A DNA stretch of 64,000 bases from Flavobacteriales bacterium (GTDB lineage Bacteria; Bacteroidota; Bacteroidia; Flavobacteriales_F; PHOS-HE28). The position numbers and the translations under genes are program-made. Where the stretch lies: positions 1,798,001-1,862,000 of the forward strand of contig CP064979.1 of the NCBI GenBank assembly GCA_016699575.1, in the 5' to 3' direction. Each line of letters starts with the position of its first letter. The first letter of the stretch is position 1. The notes under the pieces are model-generated. The model saw nothing but the letters and a program-made list of their open reading frames with translations. It was not told the DNA's origin and searched no databases. Positions 34,952 to 44,104 of the stretch are shown here, piece by piece.

Positions 34952-35491
34952 ATGCCGTGGCGTTGGCCCCGGGCGGTCATGCTGCTGTTCATCCCCGTGC
35001 TGTTCTGCTCCAACGGCCAGCAGCGCGATGCTGAGAAGGACACCACGGCTGTGGTGCAAGCCAGTTACATCTACAACATCGCCAAGCTGGTGGAGTGGAA
35101 GGACGCCTCCATGCGCAACGGCAACTTCGTGGTGGGCATCATCGGCGGCGCGAACCTCTATCAGGAGCTGATCAAGAAGTACGCCACCAAGACCATCGGC
35201 AAGCAACAGGTGGAGGTGCGCAAACTGCTCGATCTGGGGGACGCCAATTGCCACATGCTCTTCGTTGGCAAGGAGCACCTTACCATGCTGCCGTCCATCT
35301 ATAAGCGTCTTGAGGGGAAGCCCACATTGATCCTTACCGAGTACCCGGACGCGATCGAGGACGGTTCGGTGGTGAACTTCGTGGTGGTGGACAACACCTT
35401 GAAGTTCGAGCTTGGCATGGCCCACGCGCGCAAGCACCGCCTCGAGGTGGGCGCCACCCTGAAACAACTCGCACACAAAGTGGTGGAATGA
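34952..35491 (+). CDS. YfiR/DUF4154 family periplasmic protein
   Basis: The 179-residue product starts at the ATG at 34952 (MPWRWPRAVMLLFIPVLFCS as signal). The YfiR-type domain shows VVQASYIYNIAKLVEWKD near the start, FVVGIIGGANLYQELIKKYA in the middle, HMLFVGKE, and VNFVVVDNTLKFELGM, HRLEVGATLKQLA at the end. In Pseudomonas, YfiR is a periplasmic inhibitor of a membrane diguanylate cyclase. Here there is no GGDEF gene; instead the next two genes encode a TPR protein and a HAMP-SpoIIE phosphatase. Its stop overlaps the next ATG. Confidence 0.88.
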   Translation: MPWRWPRAVMLLFIPVLFCSNGQQRDAEKDTTAVVQASYIYNIAKLVEWKDASMRNGNFVVGIIGGANLYQELIKKYATKTIGKQQVEVRKLLDLGDANCHMLFVGKEHLTMLPSIYKRLEGKPTLILTEYPDAIEDGSVVNFVVVDNTLKFELGMAHARKHRLEVGATLKQLAHKVVE

Positions 35492-36375
35492 TGCGCGCGA
35501 TCCACATAGCCCTCTTGTGCGCCTTGCTGCCCATGCCCATGTTGGGCCAGGACAAATTCGCCGAGGCCTTGCGGGTGTACCAGGAAGGCGATCTGCAGCG
35601 TGCACGTACGCTTATCGACGACGTTGTCCGCCAGGACGGTTCGCTGCGCGATCCGGAAGCCTGGCTCCTTCGTGGTTTCGTGTACAAGGATCTTTACAAG
35701 GCAGCCCCAGAGGCACCAACCGCCCACGAACTGCGCAATTCCGCCCTCAGCAGCCTCCACGAGTGCAGCCGCACCGACACGTCAGGCTTGTACCGCGAGA
35801 ACGCTGGCCAGGCCTACGATTTCCTGTCCAAAACGCTGTACAACGATGCTGTGAAGGCATTGAACACCATGAACGCGGACCTGGCCGTTGAGCGCTACGG
35901 GCAGTACAAGGAGGCCGTGGTGCTCATGGGGTTGAAGCATGATCTGCTAGCACGGGACGTGGAGTTCCTGAACGCGCTGGGCACCTTGTACACCAAGCGC
36001 TACAACGCGGCGCGCGATAGCACCATCTGGTACGAGAAGGCGATAGCCACCTATGAGCAGGTACTTGCCATCGACTCCTCCAACTACGGCGCCACCTACA
36101 ATCTTGCCACGTTGTACTACAACCGCGGCGTTTTCCGCATCATGCAGATCTCGCCCGACAACACCATCCCCGACATTGAGCAGATACAGGAGGTGAGCAA
36201 AGAGTTCTTCCGGCTGGCGCTGCCGTACATGAAGAAGGCCCACGCGATGCGCGGCGATCGACCGGAAACCCTGCAAGGGCTCGAAGGCATCCACTACAGC
36301 TTGAACGACCTTGAGCAGGCCGAGCACTACCGGCAGCTCTACGAGCGCATCAAGCAGGGCGCACCCCAGGATTGA
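35488..36375 (+). CDS. Exported TPR-like protein
   Basis: The 295-residue protein has a signal peptide (MMRAIHIALLCALLPMPMLG) and TPR-like helical repeats (KFAEALRVYQEGDLQRARTL, WYEKAIATYEQVLAIDSSNYGATYNLATLY given as a core, and a final YSLNDLEQAEHYRQLYERI). It overlaps the YfiR-like gene by 4 bp (start ATG at 35488, stop of the previous gene at 35491). Its stop lies 2 bp before the ATG of the phosphatase gene, so the three proteins are probably made together. It is probably a periplasmic adaptor between the YfiR-like protein and the membrane phosphatase, which is inferred from position. Confidence 0.85.
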   Translation: MMRAIHIALLCALLPMPMLGQDKFAEALRVYQEGDLQRARTLIDDVVRQDGSLRDPEAWLLRGFVYKDLYKAAPEAPTAHELRNSALSSLHECSRTDTSGLYRENAGQAYDFLSKTLYNDAVKALNTMNADLAVERYGQYKEAVVLMGLKHDLLARDVEFLNALGTLYTKRYNAARDSTIWYEKAIATYEQVLAIDSSNYGATYNLATLYYNRGVFRIMQISPDNTIPDIEQIQEVSKEFFRLALPYMKKAHAMRGDRPETLQGLEGIHYSLNDLEQAEHYRQLYERIKQGAPQD

Positions 36376-36377
36376 CC

Positions 36378-38171
36378 ATGCGCAAACCGCGGCTCACCAT
36401 CGGCAAGCGCATCGGGATGGGCTTCGGCCTGTTCATCTTCTTCGCCTTGTTGGTGGTGGTGATCACCAACCGTGCGCTGGACCGCAGCCGGACCATCAAC
36501 GCCACGATAGAGACGGTTTACAGTCCGTCGGTGGATGCCCTGGTGCACATGCGGAACCTGCTCACCAATGCGCACATGCTCGTGAAGCACTGGGCGCTGG
36601 TGGAGAGCCGCGCGGAGGCGCCTGAGAAGACCGCTCTCATCCACATTACCACGCAGGAACTGCCGGGGCTGCTCGATAGGATCGATACGCTGACGGCCAA
36701 CTGGAGCGCCGATGAGGTGGCCATGTTCAACAGCACCACCGTGGAGATGGAGAAGCTCTTCGCCATGCACGACCGCATCAAGGAGATGCTGCCGGCGATG
36801 GAGAGCTACACCGACCCGTTGATCTTCCTGGAGCGCAACGATCTTGCCGAAGAAGGCGGACCACTGGACCAGCAAAGCCAGATCGTACAGGACCGGTTGG
36901 ACGAGCTGTTGGACCGCCAAGAATCACAACGACTTGAGCTGAGCAATGGCATGATCAAGAGCTTCGACGACCTGAAGTTCTTCGTGCTTTATCTCGGACT
37001 GGGCCTGGTACTGGTGGGCACGTTGGTCGCGTTCTTCATCGTTCGCGGCATTGTACGACCAGTGTTGAAGCTGCGCGCCGTGCTGTTGGCACTTGGTCGC
37101 GGGGTCTTCCCTCGCGCCCGCATGCAGGTGCGCAACGATGAGATCGGGGAGATGACGCAGGCGCTCATGGGCCTGGTGGACGGACTGAAGCGCACCACGG
37201 ACTTCAGCCATGCCGTTGCGGCCGGCAATTTCGGCGCGGAATACGTACCACTGAGCGACGAGGACGTACTGGGGCACGCGCTGTTGAAGATGCGCGACGA
37301 GCTCGGCCAGCGCGAACGTTTCCTGGAGCACAAGGTGAAAGAGCGGACGGAGGAGGTGGTGCGCCAGAAAGAAGAAGTGGAGCGCCAGAGCCGAAAAGTG
37401 GTGGAGCTCTACAAGAACGTCACGGATAGCATCCGCTACGCAAAGCGGTTACAGGAATCCATCCTGCCGCCGGAAAAACGCATCAAGGAACTGGTGCCGG
37501 AGAGCTTCGTCCTCTATCGCCCGAAGGACATCGTCAGTGGCGATTTCTACTGGTTCGACAAGGTGGATGAACGTGTCGTCTTCGCAGCTGTGGACTGCAC
37601 TGGGCACGGTGTGCCGGGCGCGTTCATGAGCCTTGTGGGCCACAACGGCCTCAATCAAGCCATCAAGGACCATGGCAACGTGCGTCCGAGCGAGGTGTTG
37701 AAGGACCTCAATCGCATTGCGTTCAACACCCTGCACAAGGATCGCGAGCAACAATTGGTGCGCGATGGCATGGACCTGGCGCTCTGCTCATATGACCCCG
37801 CGCGCATGGTCCTGGAGTACGCCGGTGCCAACTGCCCGTTGTACATCGTGCGCAATGGTGAACTCATCGAGTACAACCCCGATAAGATCCCCATCGGCGG
37901 TGCGGAACTTGACGGCCGCAACTTCACCGACCACCGGATACGATTGCAGCGCGGGGACGTGTTCTACATCTTCAGCGATGGCTACCCTGACCAGTTCGGC
38001 GGACCAAGGGGCAAGAAGTTCCTCTACAAGCGTTTCCGCGAACTCCTGCTCACCATCAGCGACAGGCCGATGGAACGCCAGCGCACCATGCTGCTGGAAG
38101 CCCTCAACGAATGGAAGGGCGTCCACGAACAGGTGGACGATATCCTGGTGATCGGCGTGCGCGCCGCCTGA
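36378..38171 (+). CDS. Membrane HAMP-linked SpoIIE-type (PP2C-like) phosphatase
   Basis: The 597-residue protein has a membrane helix at about 12-32, a four-helix extracytoplasmic sensor (about 33-205) and a second helix (about 207-229, VLYLGLGLVLVGTLVAFFIV). A HAMP-like segment, a long coiled coil (KVKERTEEVVRQKEEVERQS) and a C-terminal SpoIIE/PP2C domain follow. The metal-site motifs are DIVSGDFYWF, AAVDCTGHGVPGAFMSLVG, IFSDGYPDQFGG and QVDDILVIGV. It should dephosphorylate Ser/Thr, for example on an anti-sigma antagonist, in response to an outside signal. The ATG at 36378 was chosen over a TTG at 36372. It is third in the YfiR-TPR operon. Confidence 0.92.
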   Translation: MRKPRLTIGKRIGMGFGLFIFFALLVVVITNRALDRSRTINATIETVYSPSVDALVHMRNLLTNAHMLVKHWALVESRAEAPEKTALIHITTQELPGLLDRIDTLTANWSADEVAMFNSTTVEMEKLFAMHDRIKEMLPAMESYTDPLIFLERNDLAEEGGPLDQQSQIVQDRLDELLDRQESQRLELSNGMIKSFDDLKFFVLYLGLGLVLVGTLVAFFIVRGIVRPVLKLRAVLLALGRGVFPRARMQVRNDEIGEMTQALMGLVDGLKRTTDFSHAVAAGNFGAEYVPLSDEDVLGHALLKMRDELGQRERFLEHKVKERTEEVVRQKEEVERQSRKVVELYKNVTDSIRYAKRLQESILPPEKRIKELVPESFVLYRPKDIVSGDFYWFDKVDERVVFAAVDCTGHGVPGAFMSLVGHNGLNQAIKDHGNVRPSEVLKDLNRIAFNTLHKDREQQLVRDGMDLALCSYDPARMVLEYAGANCPLYIVRNGELIEYNPDKIPIGGAELDGRNFTDHRIRLQRGDVFYIFSDGYPDQFGGPRGKKFLYKRFRELLLTISDRPMERQRTMLLEALNEWKGVHEQVDDILVIGVRAA

Positions 38172-38177
38172 CCTGTT

Positions 38178-39020
38178 CTACTGGAACATCACCGGCACAC
38201 CGCTCACCGTGGTTGCGATGGGGTTCATGCACATCACCGGGATCATCGGCTCGTTCGTAATGATCTCCTGCTCGTTGGGCACCCCCAACACGCCGAAAAT
38301 GTTCTCCTGGGCGAGGTTCATGATGGCGATGAGGTCGGCGTCCACCTTCACTGCGTGCTTGATCACGGCCTTCACGAAGTCGTCGCTGTCCTCCTTGGCG
38401 ATCACAGCGTCGTGCTCGATGCTGCGCTCGTGCAGGTACTGCTTGGCGAATTGGATGTTGCGCTGCAATTGGTTGTGCAGGAATTCATCGTCCTCGTTCG
38501 GGGTGATGAGGTGCACGCGGCTCTTGAAATACTTGGCCATGTCGGCCACGAGTGTAAGCTTCTGGCGGGTTTCCTTCTCCAGATCAAGCGGCACCACGAT
38601 GTCGCGGTAGCCCTCGCTCTTGATGTTGCGCTCCTGCACCACGATGAACGGCACGGTGCTGTTCGTGATCACTTTGAGCGCGCGGCTCCCGGTAATGAAC
38701 TGCATGCCGCGCAAACCGTGCGTGCCCATGATGATCAGCACGGCACCGATCTCGGAGGCCGTATCACCGATCTCGTCGTAGATGCTACCGATGCGCACGA
38801 GCCCCTCTACCTGTACGGCCGGGTTGAGCTTCTTCGCCCGCTCACTTTCCAGGGCCAGCTTCTTGCGGGCATCCTCCACATCGGTCTGCTTGGGCACCAC
38901 GTGCAACAGGCGCAACTCGGCGCCTATCCGGGCAGCAAGGGTCATCGCATGATCGATGGCACAATCGGCCACCTTGGTGAAATCGGTGGGGACAAGGATC
39001 TTCTTGGTCGTCGCGCTCAT
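38178..39020 (-). CDS. Universal stress protein with two UspA domains
   Basis: The 280-residue protein contains two tandem UspA domains. The first (1-150) starts KKILVPTDFTKVADCAIDHAM and has the ATP-loop-like IIMGTHGLRGMQFITGSRA. The second (about 150-275) starts IVVPLDLEKETRQKLTLVAD and lacks a clear G-x-x-G-x9-G loop, so it probably does not bind ATP. Such double-domain proteins are common in Bacteroidota and respond to energy or oxidative stress. It converges on the SpoIIE phosphatase gene with only 6 bp between the stops. Confidence 0.92.
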   Translation of the reverse strand: MSATTKKILVPTDFTKVADCAIDHAMTLAARIGAELRLLHVVPKQTDVEDARKKLALESERAKKLNPAVQVEGLVRIGSIYDEIGDTASEIGAVLIIMGTHGLRGMQFITGSRALKVITNSTVPFIVVQERNIKSEGYRDIVVPLDLEKETRQKLTLVADMAKYFKSRVHLITPNEDDEFLHNQLQRNIQFAKQYLHERSIEHDAVIAKEDSDDFVKAVIKHAVKVDADLIAIMNLAQENIFGVLGVPNEQEIITNEPMIPVMCMNPIATTVSGVPVMFQ

Positions 39021-39110
39021 GTTCGTGGTCCGCTCAGGTTCGTTGGGATGGGAGCGCGGCTAAGATAGGATCGGCCATTTCCCGTGCACGGACCATCATC
39101 AGCGGCCCGG

Positions 39111-39118
39111 TAAGTTTG
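39111..39118 (+). promoter_or_regulatory. Candidate -7 promoter element (TAAGTTTG) of the DUF748 gene
   Basis: TAAGTTTG followed by CC matches the Bacteroidota TAnnTTTG element and lies 11 bp before the ATG at 39130. No TTG was found at the usual distance upstream, so the assignment rests on the -7 match alone. Confidence 0.4.
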
Positions 39119-39129
39119 CCCCCCCACGC

Positions 39130-41385
39130 ATGCGCCGCCTCCGCCGCGTCCTGTTCATATTGGTGCCAGCGCTGACAGTGCTCCTCCTGCTGTTGGCGTT
39201 CCTGGCGCCCTACCTGCTGAAGCGTTACATCGAGGCCCACAGTGAGGAGTGGATCGATAGGAAGGTCACCATTGGCAACCTCATCCTCAACCCGTTCACC
39301 GGGACTTTCGCCATCAATGAGCTGACCTGCACTGAACCCCGGAGCGATGCGAGGTTCGTGGCTTGGCGAAAGGCCTCCGTGAAGTGGGACCTCTGGGCGC
39401 TCTGGGACAAGAACCATTGGCGCTTCCACACCATCGAACTGGTGGAGCCGTACGTGCATGTGGCACAGCGCGGAGCCCGCTTCAACTTCAGCGATCTGCT
39501 GGAGCTGAGCGGAGATGCACCACCGGATCCCTCGGACACGGTGCCCACGCGCTTCGATCTGGAAGATATGCGCGTGACCGATGGTGAAGTGGTATACGAC
39601 AGTGATGTACTGAAGGCACCGGTAAGCGCACTGGGACTGAACGTACTGTGCAATCGCATCACTTCGGAAAGCGCCCGGATGGACTTTGACCTCGACTTCC
39701 GTTTGAACACCGGTGGTAATGTGGACGGAGAGTTCACCATCGACACGGAGAAGGCGCTGTACGGTATCGACGCCCTGTTCAAGGGGATCGACCTGTCCGG
39801 AGCGTTGCCCTACTTGCAGGACCTCATGGACTGCAAAGCGATGGCCGGGAAACTGGATCTTGACCTCGACCTGCAGGACAGCTGGGCGGACACTTCCGCG
39901 CTCGCCCTGCGTGCCGCACTGGGGATCAACGGCCTGGAGATCACCGACCCAGCGAGCGAGCGCTTGGCCGCCATCGGGTCAGCACAGGTGAGGTTGGATA
40001 CGCTCACTGCGCGCGATCACCGCTTCGAACTGCGCGCCATGCGCATCGACAGTGCATTCGCCCGGTACGAGATGTTCAAGGACAGCACGGACAATTGGAG
40101 CCGGTTGATGCGGGCGGCTTCGACAACTGGCACAGCCACCGCGGACTCCGGGAGCGTTGCCACGGCCAGCACGAGCAACGTGTTCGTTCTCCTGGCCGAA
40201 TACATAAGCACGTTGGCGAAAGAGTTCATCGCCAATGAATACACCGCCGACAGCATCAGTTTCAACCACGGTAGCGTGGCCTTCATGGATCACACCTTGG
40301 CCCAGCCCTTCCGCTATTCCATCGACAACCTCAGCCTGCTGAGCACACGCGTGAACACGGCGGACAGCATGGCACAGCTTGCTTGCTCGGCCCAGCTCAA
40401 CGGCACTGGAACGCTCACCGGCGCACTGCGGATCGACCCGAAGACGTTCAAGGATTTCACCGCGCAGGCCACCGTGCAGCAGCTGGTGCTCCGCGATCTG
40501 GATGCCTACATGCAGTGGTATGCAGCCCATCCGGTGGAAGACGGGGTACTGGGTTATTCGGGCACCACATCCGTTCACAACGGCCACATCGATTCTGGCA
40601 ATGCCATCAGCATCGACCGCATGAAGCTGGGCAAGAAAGTGGACGAACACGCTGAGGACATCACGGTGTTGCCACTGCGATTGGGCGTGAGCCTGCTGAA
40701 GGACCGTAACGGCATCATCGAGCTTGATCTGCCCGTTAGCGGGGACATCAACGACCCGGAATTCAAGCCTTGGCCGATCGTGTGGAAGGTGCTGAAGAAC
40801 CTGGTGTTGAAGGCCGTGAGTGCTCCGGTGAATTTGGTAGCCCGCGCCGTGGACGGTGTCGATCCAGCGGAGCTCGAGGTGGTGCGCTTTGAACCCCTGC
40901 AGACCACACTTGGCAAAACACAGCTCAATGCACTCGACAATTTGGCCAAAGTGCTACAAGCAAAACCCGAACTGAAGGTGGCGTTGGTGCCGGTGATCGA
41001 CGAACGAACGAGTGCCGATGCCGTGGCCCTCTTCCGGGCAAAAGCCTTGATGCTGTTCGGCGAACGGGCACTTACGGCTGCCGATAGCAGCTCCGTTGAA
41101 GCGCTGAGCGAAGAAGACAGTTCATTCGTCCGGTTCATGGATGAGCGCAGCCCGAGCACCGTGGGCCGTGCGGCGGCAGAGCGGAGCGCTGCTATCATCG
41201 GCGCGGATGCCGTTCAGCAACAGGTAACGTCCATGGAGCAGTTGCGGGCACGGCACGTTGCCCAGTATCTGATCGCAGCCCGTCTACCGCCGGAGCGTGC
41301 GAACATCCGGACCGGAACCGGCCAAGAGGTGGGCACATACAAGGGCAAGCCCGGCTACAGGTTCGTTTACGACGCTGCGGACTAG
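39130..41385 (+). CDS. DUF748 domain-containing AsmA-like envelope protein
   Basis: The 751-residue protein has a single N-terminal membrane helix (RVLFILVPALTVLLLLLAFL), then RYIEAHSEEWIDRKVTIGNL, ILNPFTGTFAINELTCTEP and the AsmA/DUF748 signatures FHTIELVEPYVHVAQRGARF and VLPLRLGVSLLKDRNGIIELDLPVSGDIND (given as a core). The last 200 residues include LNALDNLAKVLQAKPELKVALVPVID, an OmpA-like stretch. Such proteins are large inner-membrane-anchored, periplasm-spanning proteins linked to lipid transport or outer-membrane homeostasis. A TAAGTTTG promoter-like element lies 11 bp before the ATG. Its stop overlaps that of the convergent PKD protein gene by 4 bp. Confidence 0.9.
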   Translation: MRRLRRVLFILVPALTVLLLLLAFLAPYLLKRYIEAHSEEWIDRKVTIGNLILNPFTGTFAINELTCTEPRSDARFVAWRKASVKWDLWALWDKNHWRFHTIELVEPYVHVAQRGARFNFSDLLELSGDAPPDPSDTVPTRFDLEDMRVTDGEVVYDSDVLKAPVSALGLNVLCNRITSESARMDFDLDFRLNTGGNVDGEFTIDTEKALYGIDALFKGIDLSGALPYLQDLMDCKAMAGKLDLDLDLQDSWADTSALALRAALGINGLEITDPASERLAAIGSAQVRLDTLTARDHRFELRAMRIDSAFARYEMFKDSTDNWSRLMRAASTTGTATADSGSVATASTSNVFVLLAEYISTLAKEFIANEYTADSISFNHGSVAFMDHTLAQPFRYSIDNLSLLSTRVNTADSMAQLACSAQLNGTGTLTGALRIDPKTFKDFTAQATVQQLVLRDLDAYMQWYAAHPVEDGVLGYSGTTSVHNGHIDSGNAISIDRMKLGKKVDEHAEDITVLPLRLGVSLLKDRNGIIELDLPVSGDINDPEFKPWPIVWKVLKNLVLKAVSAPVNLVARAVDGVDPAELEVVRFEPLQTTLGKTQLNALDNLAKVLQAKPELKVALVPVIDERTSADAVALFRAKALMLFGERALTAADSSSVEALSEEDSSFVRFMDERSPSTVGRAAAERSAAIIGADAVQQQVTSMEQLRARHVAQYLIAARLPPERANIRTGTGQEVGTYKGKPGYRFVYDAAD

Positions 41386-42545
41386 TCGCGCACCACGCGC
41401 CGTGCCCAAGTGCCCGTTGGACTGTTCACGCGCAGCACGTAAAGCCCAGGAGCAAGATCTCCTACGGCCCAATGGAAAACATCCCCGTTAGGCACCACCT
41501 CGGCGAGGCCCACCTCGGCCCCACGTGCATCGGTGAGCGTAAGTTGAACGGCACCATCGGTCGGCAGCGCCAATGACAAGTGATCGGTGAACGGCACAGG
41601 CCACACGCGCACAGCCCCGTCTACTGGATCGTCGATGCCTGTTGCCGCCAATTGCACGGTGTGGCACACGTACGCATAGCACGTATCGGTCAGTCCGTCC
41701 GTGGCGGCCGTCAGCATGCACACCTGATAGGCCCCGTCCATGCTCGGGAAATCGTGCACCACGTACGGCCCGAACCCGATGTTGCCATCACCGAAGGTCC
41801 AGACCTCCACCCCGATGGGTGCGAGCGAGGTCATGGCTTCCGAAGTGAACGACCACAGCGCCCCCCCCACAGGGGCCGGACTGAAGTTGGCGAAGAGGCC
41901 GGTGCAAGTGGCTCCGTTACCGTCCACATCCACCCACCGCTCGATGCTGCTGATGCAATAGTTCTGGTTCTGCTGGTCGTACGCCAACATGTTCAATGCC
42001 ACATAATACTTGCCGGGCCACAGGTAGGTGTGCTCGACATCTGGGACCGTGTCCGTTGTGCCGTCGCCCAACTCCCAGAGCATGCCCTCGTACGTACCCG
42101 ACGACGCGTTCTGGAAAAGCATGGCGTTGCTCTGCGCATCAGCCTGATAGAAATCCGGATAGACGATGCCCGGGCACGGCCCTGCCACATCGGTGCGCAC
42201 AGTGCGGCAAAACGATGTCTGGCAGTATTGACCGTTGCTGGTGTCCGTGAGCGTTAGGCAGACCTCGTAACTGTCCAAACCGGCATAGGTGTGTCCGAAG
42301 TCCAGTGAATCCATGACCCACGTGCCATCACCCAAAGTCCACTCACGCTGAACATCGATCCCGTTGGTGATGGATGAATCCATGAACGTGACGGTCTGGC
42401 CGTACTGCGCATAGGTGAATGCCGGACGGATGAGGCCGTAGCACGGGGGTTGAGCTCGTGCAGTGCGCGGAGCGAAGGCCAGTGTGCAAAGCAGTGCCCA
42501 CAACAACACTTGGCGGTCCTTGATCATATCGATCCCCATGCTCAT
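41382..42545 (-). CDS. PKD-domain T9SS type A secreted protein
   Basis: The 387-residue product starts at the ATG at 42543-42545, which overlaps the upstream gene's TGA (ATGA). An ATG six codons later also fits. After a signal peptide (about 1-31, ending TARAQ) it carries three PKD-like domains with (W/E)-x-(F/L)GDG motifs (REWTLGDGTW, MLWELGDGTTD, VEVWTFGDGNIG). It ends in a type A sorting domain (RVWPVPFTDHLSLALPT ... PGLYVLRVNSPTG). Being third in an ECF sigma operon suggests its export is tied to that sigma factor's regulon. Confidence 0.85.
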   Translation of the reverse strand: MSMGIDMIKDRQVLLWALLCTLAFAPRTARAQPPCYGLIRPAFTYAQYGQTVTFMDSSITNGIDVQREWTLGDGTWVMDSLDFGHTYAGLDSYEVCLTLTDTSNGQYCQTSFCRTVRTDVAGPCPGIVYPDFYQADAQSNAMLFQNASSGTYEGMLWELGDGTTDTVPDVEHTYLWPGKYYVALNMLAYDQQNQNYCISSIERWVDVDGNGATCTGLFANFSPAPVGGALWSFTSEAMTSLAPIGVEVWTFGDGNIGFGPYVVHDFPSMDGAYQVCMLTAATDGLTDTCYAYVCHTVQLAATGIDDPVDGAVRVWPVPFTDHLSLALPTDGAVQLTLTDARGAEVGLAEVVPNGDVFHWAVGDLAPGLYVLRVNSPTGTWARRVVRD

Positions 42546-44104
42546 GGCAGCTTGGCCTTTCGTTGCTTCATCCCGAACTCGCGCACCAACCGCAACCGCA
42601 ACTGCGCACCGCCCAACGTTGGATGAAGATCCCCCCCGCCAAGAAGGAGCGAGGAGTAACCACCGCCCAGGAACACTTGTGTGCGTTCATCGACTGCGTA
42701 GCCAACATCCACTCCTGCCGACCCCGTTATCCAAAGCCCGAAACGATCCGCGGCACCTGCATCCGAAAGACCAACGGGGCGTGGTGAGCCATCGTTGGTT
42801 GATGCGACGAGCGTGCGGCCATCCCGGCCAATGAACCAATTGAATGCCGCACCTGCGCGGGGCGCCAAAGTGAAGCGGCCGAAGTTCCATTGGTATGCCA
42901 CCTCCACCGGTACTGAAAGGAGTGCGTAGCGGTTGGTAGCGTTGTAACGCACGTTCTCCCCTATGCTCTCAACCGGGACATACGCGATATCGTAGGTGTA
43001 CACCACATAGCTCGAATCGGGCGCCACAGCGTTCACCGACCACGTGGTATCCAAGACCATGGTGTTGATGGAGTCGGACGAGTTCGTCCCGCTCCCGGTG
43101 TACAGAAAACGGCTCTTGAGACGCGCGTATTCCAAGCCCGCTGAAATGGACAATCCACTGCGCCATGTGCGCCCGCCGACAAGCCCGACTTGCCAACCGT
43201 TCTGCCACGTCTCACTTGCGTTCATGTCCTCCGCCAAGCGGCCCTCACCGCTCCACCCACCGTTCCATTCGTTCCATCCGAGCTGCACCCCCATCCACCA
43301 TGTGCCATGCGGAAGTACATAGGGTGTCTCGAGGGGTTTGGCAGCGGTCTTCATGCTGTCCAGTTCCCGGTCCATATCACTGAGGCGTGTCCGGAGCATC
43401 ACCATGTCCCCGGTCACATAGTCATCCTCGGCCGTGTGGTTCGCAACCAAGGCATCTGTTCCGGTCGCAGAGTTCGCGGTGCCTTCGTTCTGGGAAGCCG
43501 CTTCATCCGGGACTTTTCGTTCATCGTTCGCGCTTGCGCTTTGCGCCCCGGCGCTCAATGTTGCTGTGGAGGCTGTGCCAAGCGCAGTGCCGCGTTCCGG
43601 AGCCGAGGACCGGTTCTCAGCATTTGCTGTTCGGCGTTCCGTCGCTGAGCGCGAGCTTTCATTTCCGCCTTTGGTCTTTTCCGTCGTCCCAACAGTCGCC
43701 TTCGGCATCGACGCCGTGGACGCACTCCCTTCATTCGGAACAAGAACCGGCGTTTCGTGCGCCACGTTCGCCTGCACGGGCTCCGCAGCAGTAAGTGCTG
43801 CCACCTCGGCACTGGCATTCAATGACGCGTCGGAACCGCTCACGCCAGCGGAACCCTTTGTCACGGTACGTTCTTGAGCCACATCGGCCCCATGCTCCGC
43901 CGATGCAGCATACCACGCCAGGGGTGTCAGCAGCAATGCCGCACCCACCAAGCCCATTGCCCAACGCCGTTGCAACCCCACCAGCAGGCGGTGCCCCCAA
44001 CTGCGCTGGGCCACCACGCGCTGCCACACGTCAGCGGGCGGCGTGGCCTCGCTGTCGTACAGCCCCTTGCGGAACAGGTCATCTATCGGATGTCTCTCCT
44101 TCAT
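42542..44104 (-). CDS. Anti-sigma-like/membrane/beta-barrel fusion protein
   Basis: The 520-residue protein has a cytoplasmic N-terminus (MKERHPIDDLFRKGLYDSEA, PPADVWQRV) like those of Bacteroidota anti-sigma-type proteins and one membrane helix (about 48-66, GLVGAALLLTPLAWYAA). A disordered Ser/Ala/Thr/Glu-rich stretch (about 75-240) follows. The C-terminal domain (about 265-515) has alternating strands (WMGVQLGWNEWNGGWSGEGR, GWQVGLVGGRTWRSGLSISAG) and ends GAQLRLRLVREFG, like an outer membrane beta-barrel. It starts 26 bp inside the ECF sigma gene. It may tether outer-membrane status to the sigma factor across the periplasm, which is an inference. Confidence 0.78.
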   Translation of the reverse strand: MKERHPIDDLFRKGLYDSEATPPADVWQRVVAQRSWGHRLLVGLQRRWAMGLVGAALLLTPLAWYAASAEHGADVAQERTVTKGSAGVSGSDASLNASAEVAALTAAEPVQANVAHETPVLVPNEGSASTASMPKATVGTTEKTKGGNESSRSATERRTANAENRSSAPERGTALGTASTATLSAGAQSASANDERKVPDEAASQNEGTANSATGTDALVANHTAEDDYVTGDMVMLRTRLSDMDRELDSMKTAAKPLETPYVLPHGTWWMGVQLGWNEWNGGWSGEGRLAEDMNASETWQNGWQVGLVGGRTWRSGLSISAGLEYARLKSRFLYTGSGTNSSDSINTMVLDTTWSVNAVAPDSSYVVYTYDIAYVPVESIGENVRYNATNRYALLSVPVEVAYQWNFGRFTLAPRAGAAFNWFIGRDGRTLVASTNDGSPRPVGLSDAGAADRFGLWITGSAGVDVGYAVDERTQVFLGGGYSSLLLGGGDLHPTLGGAQLRLRLVREFGMKQRKAKLP

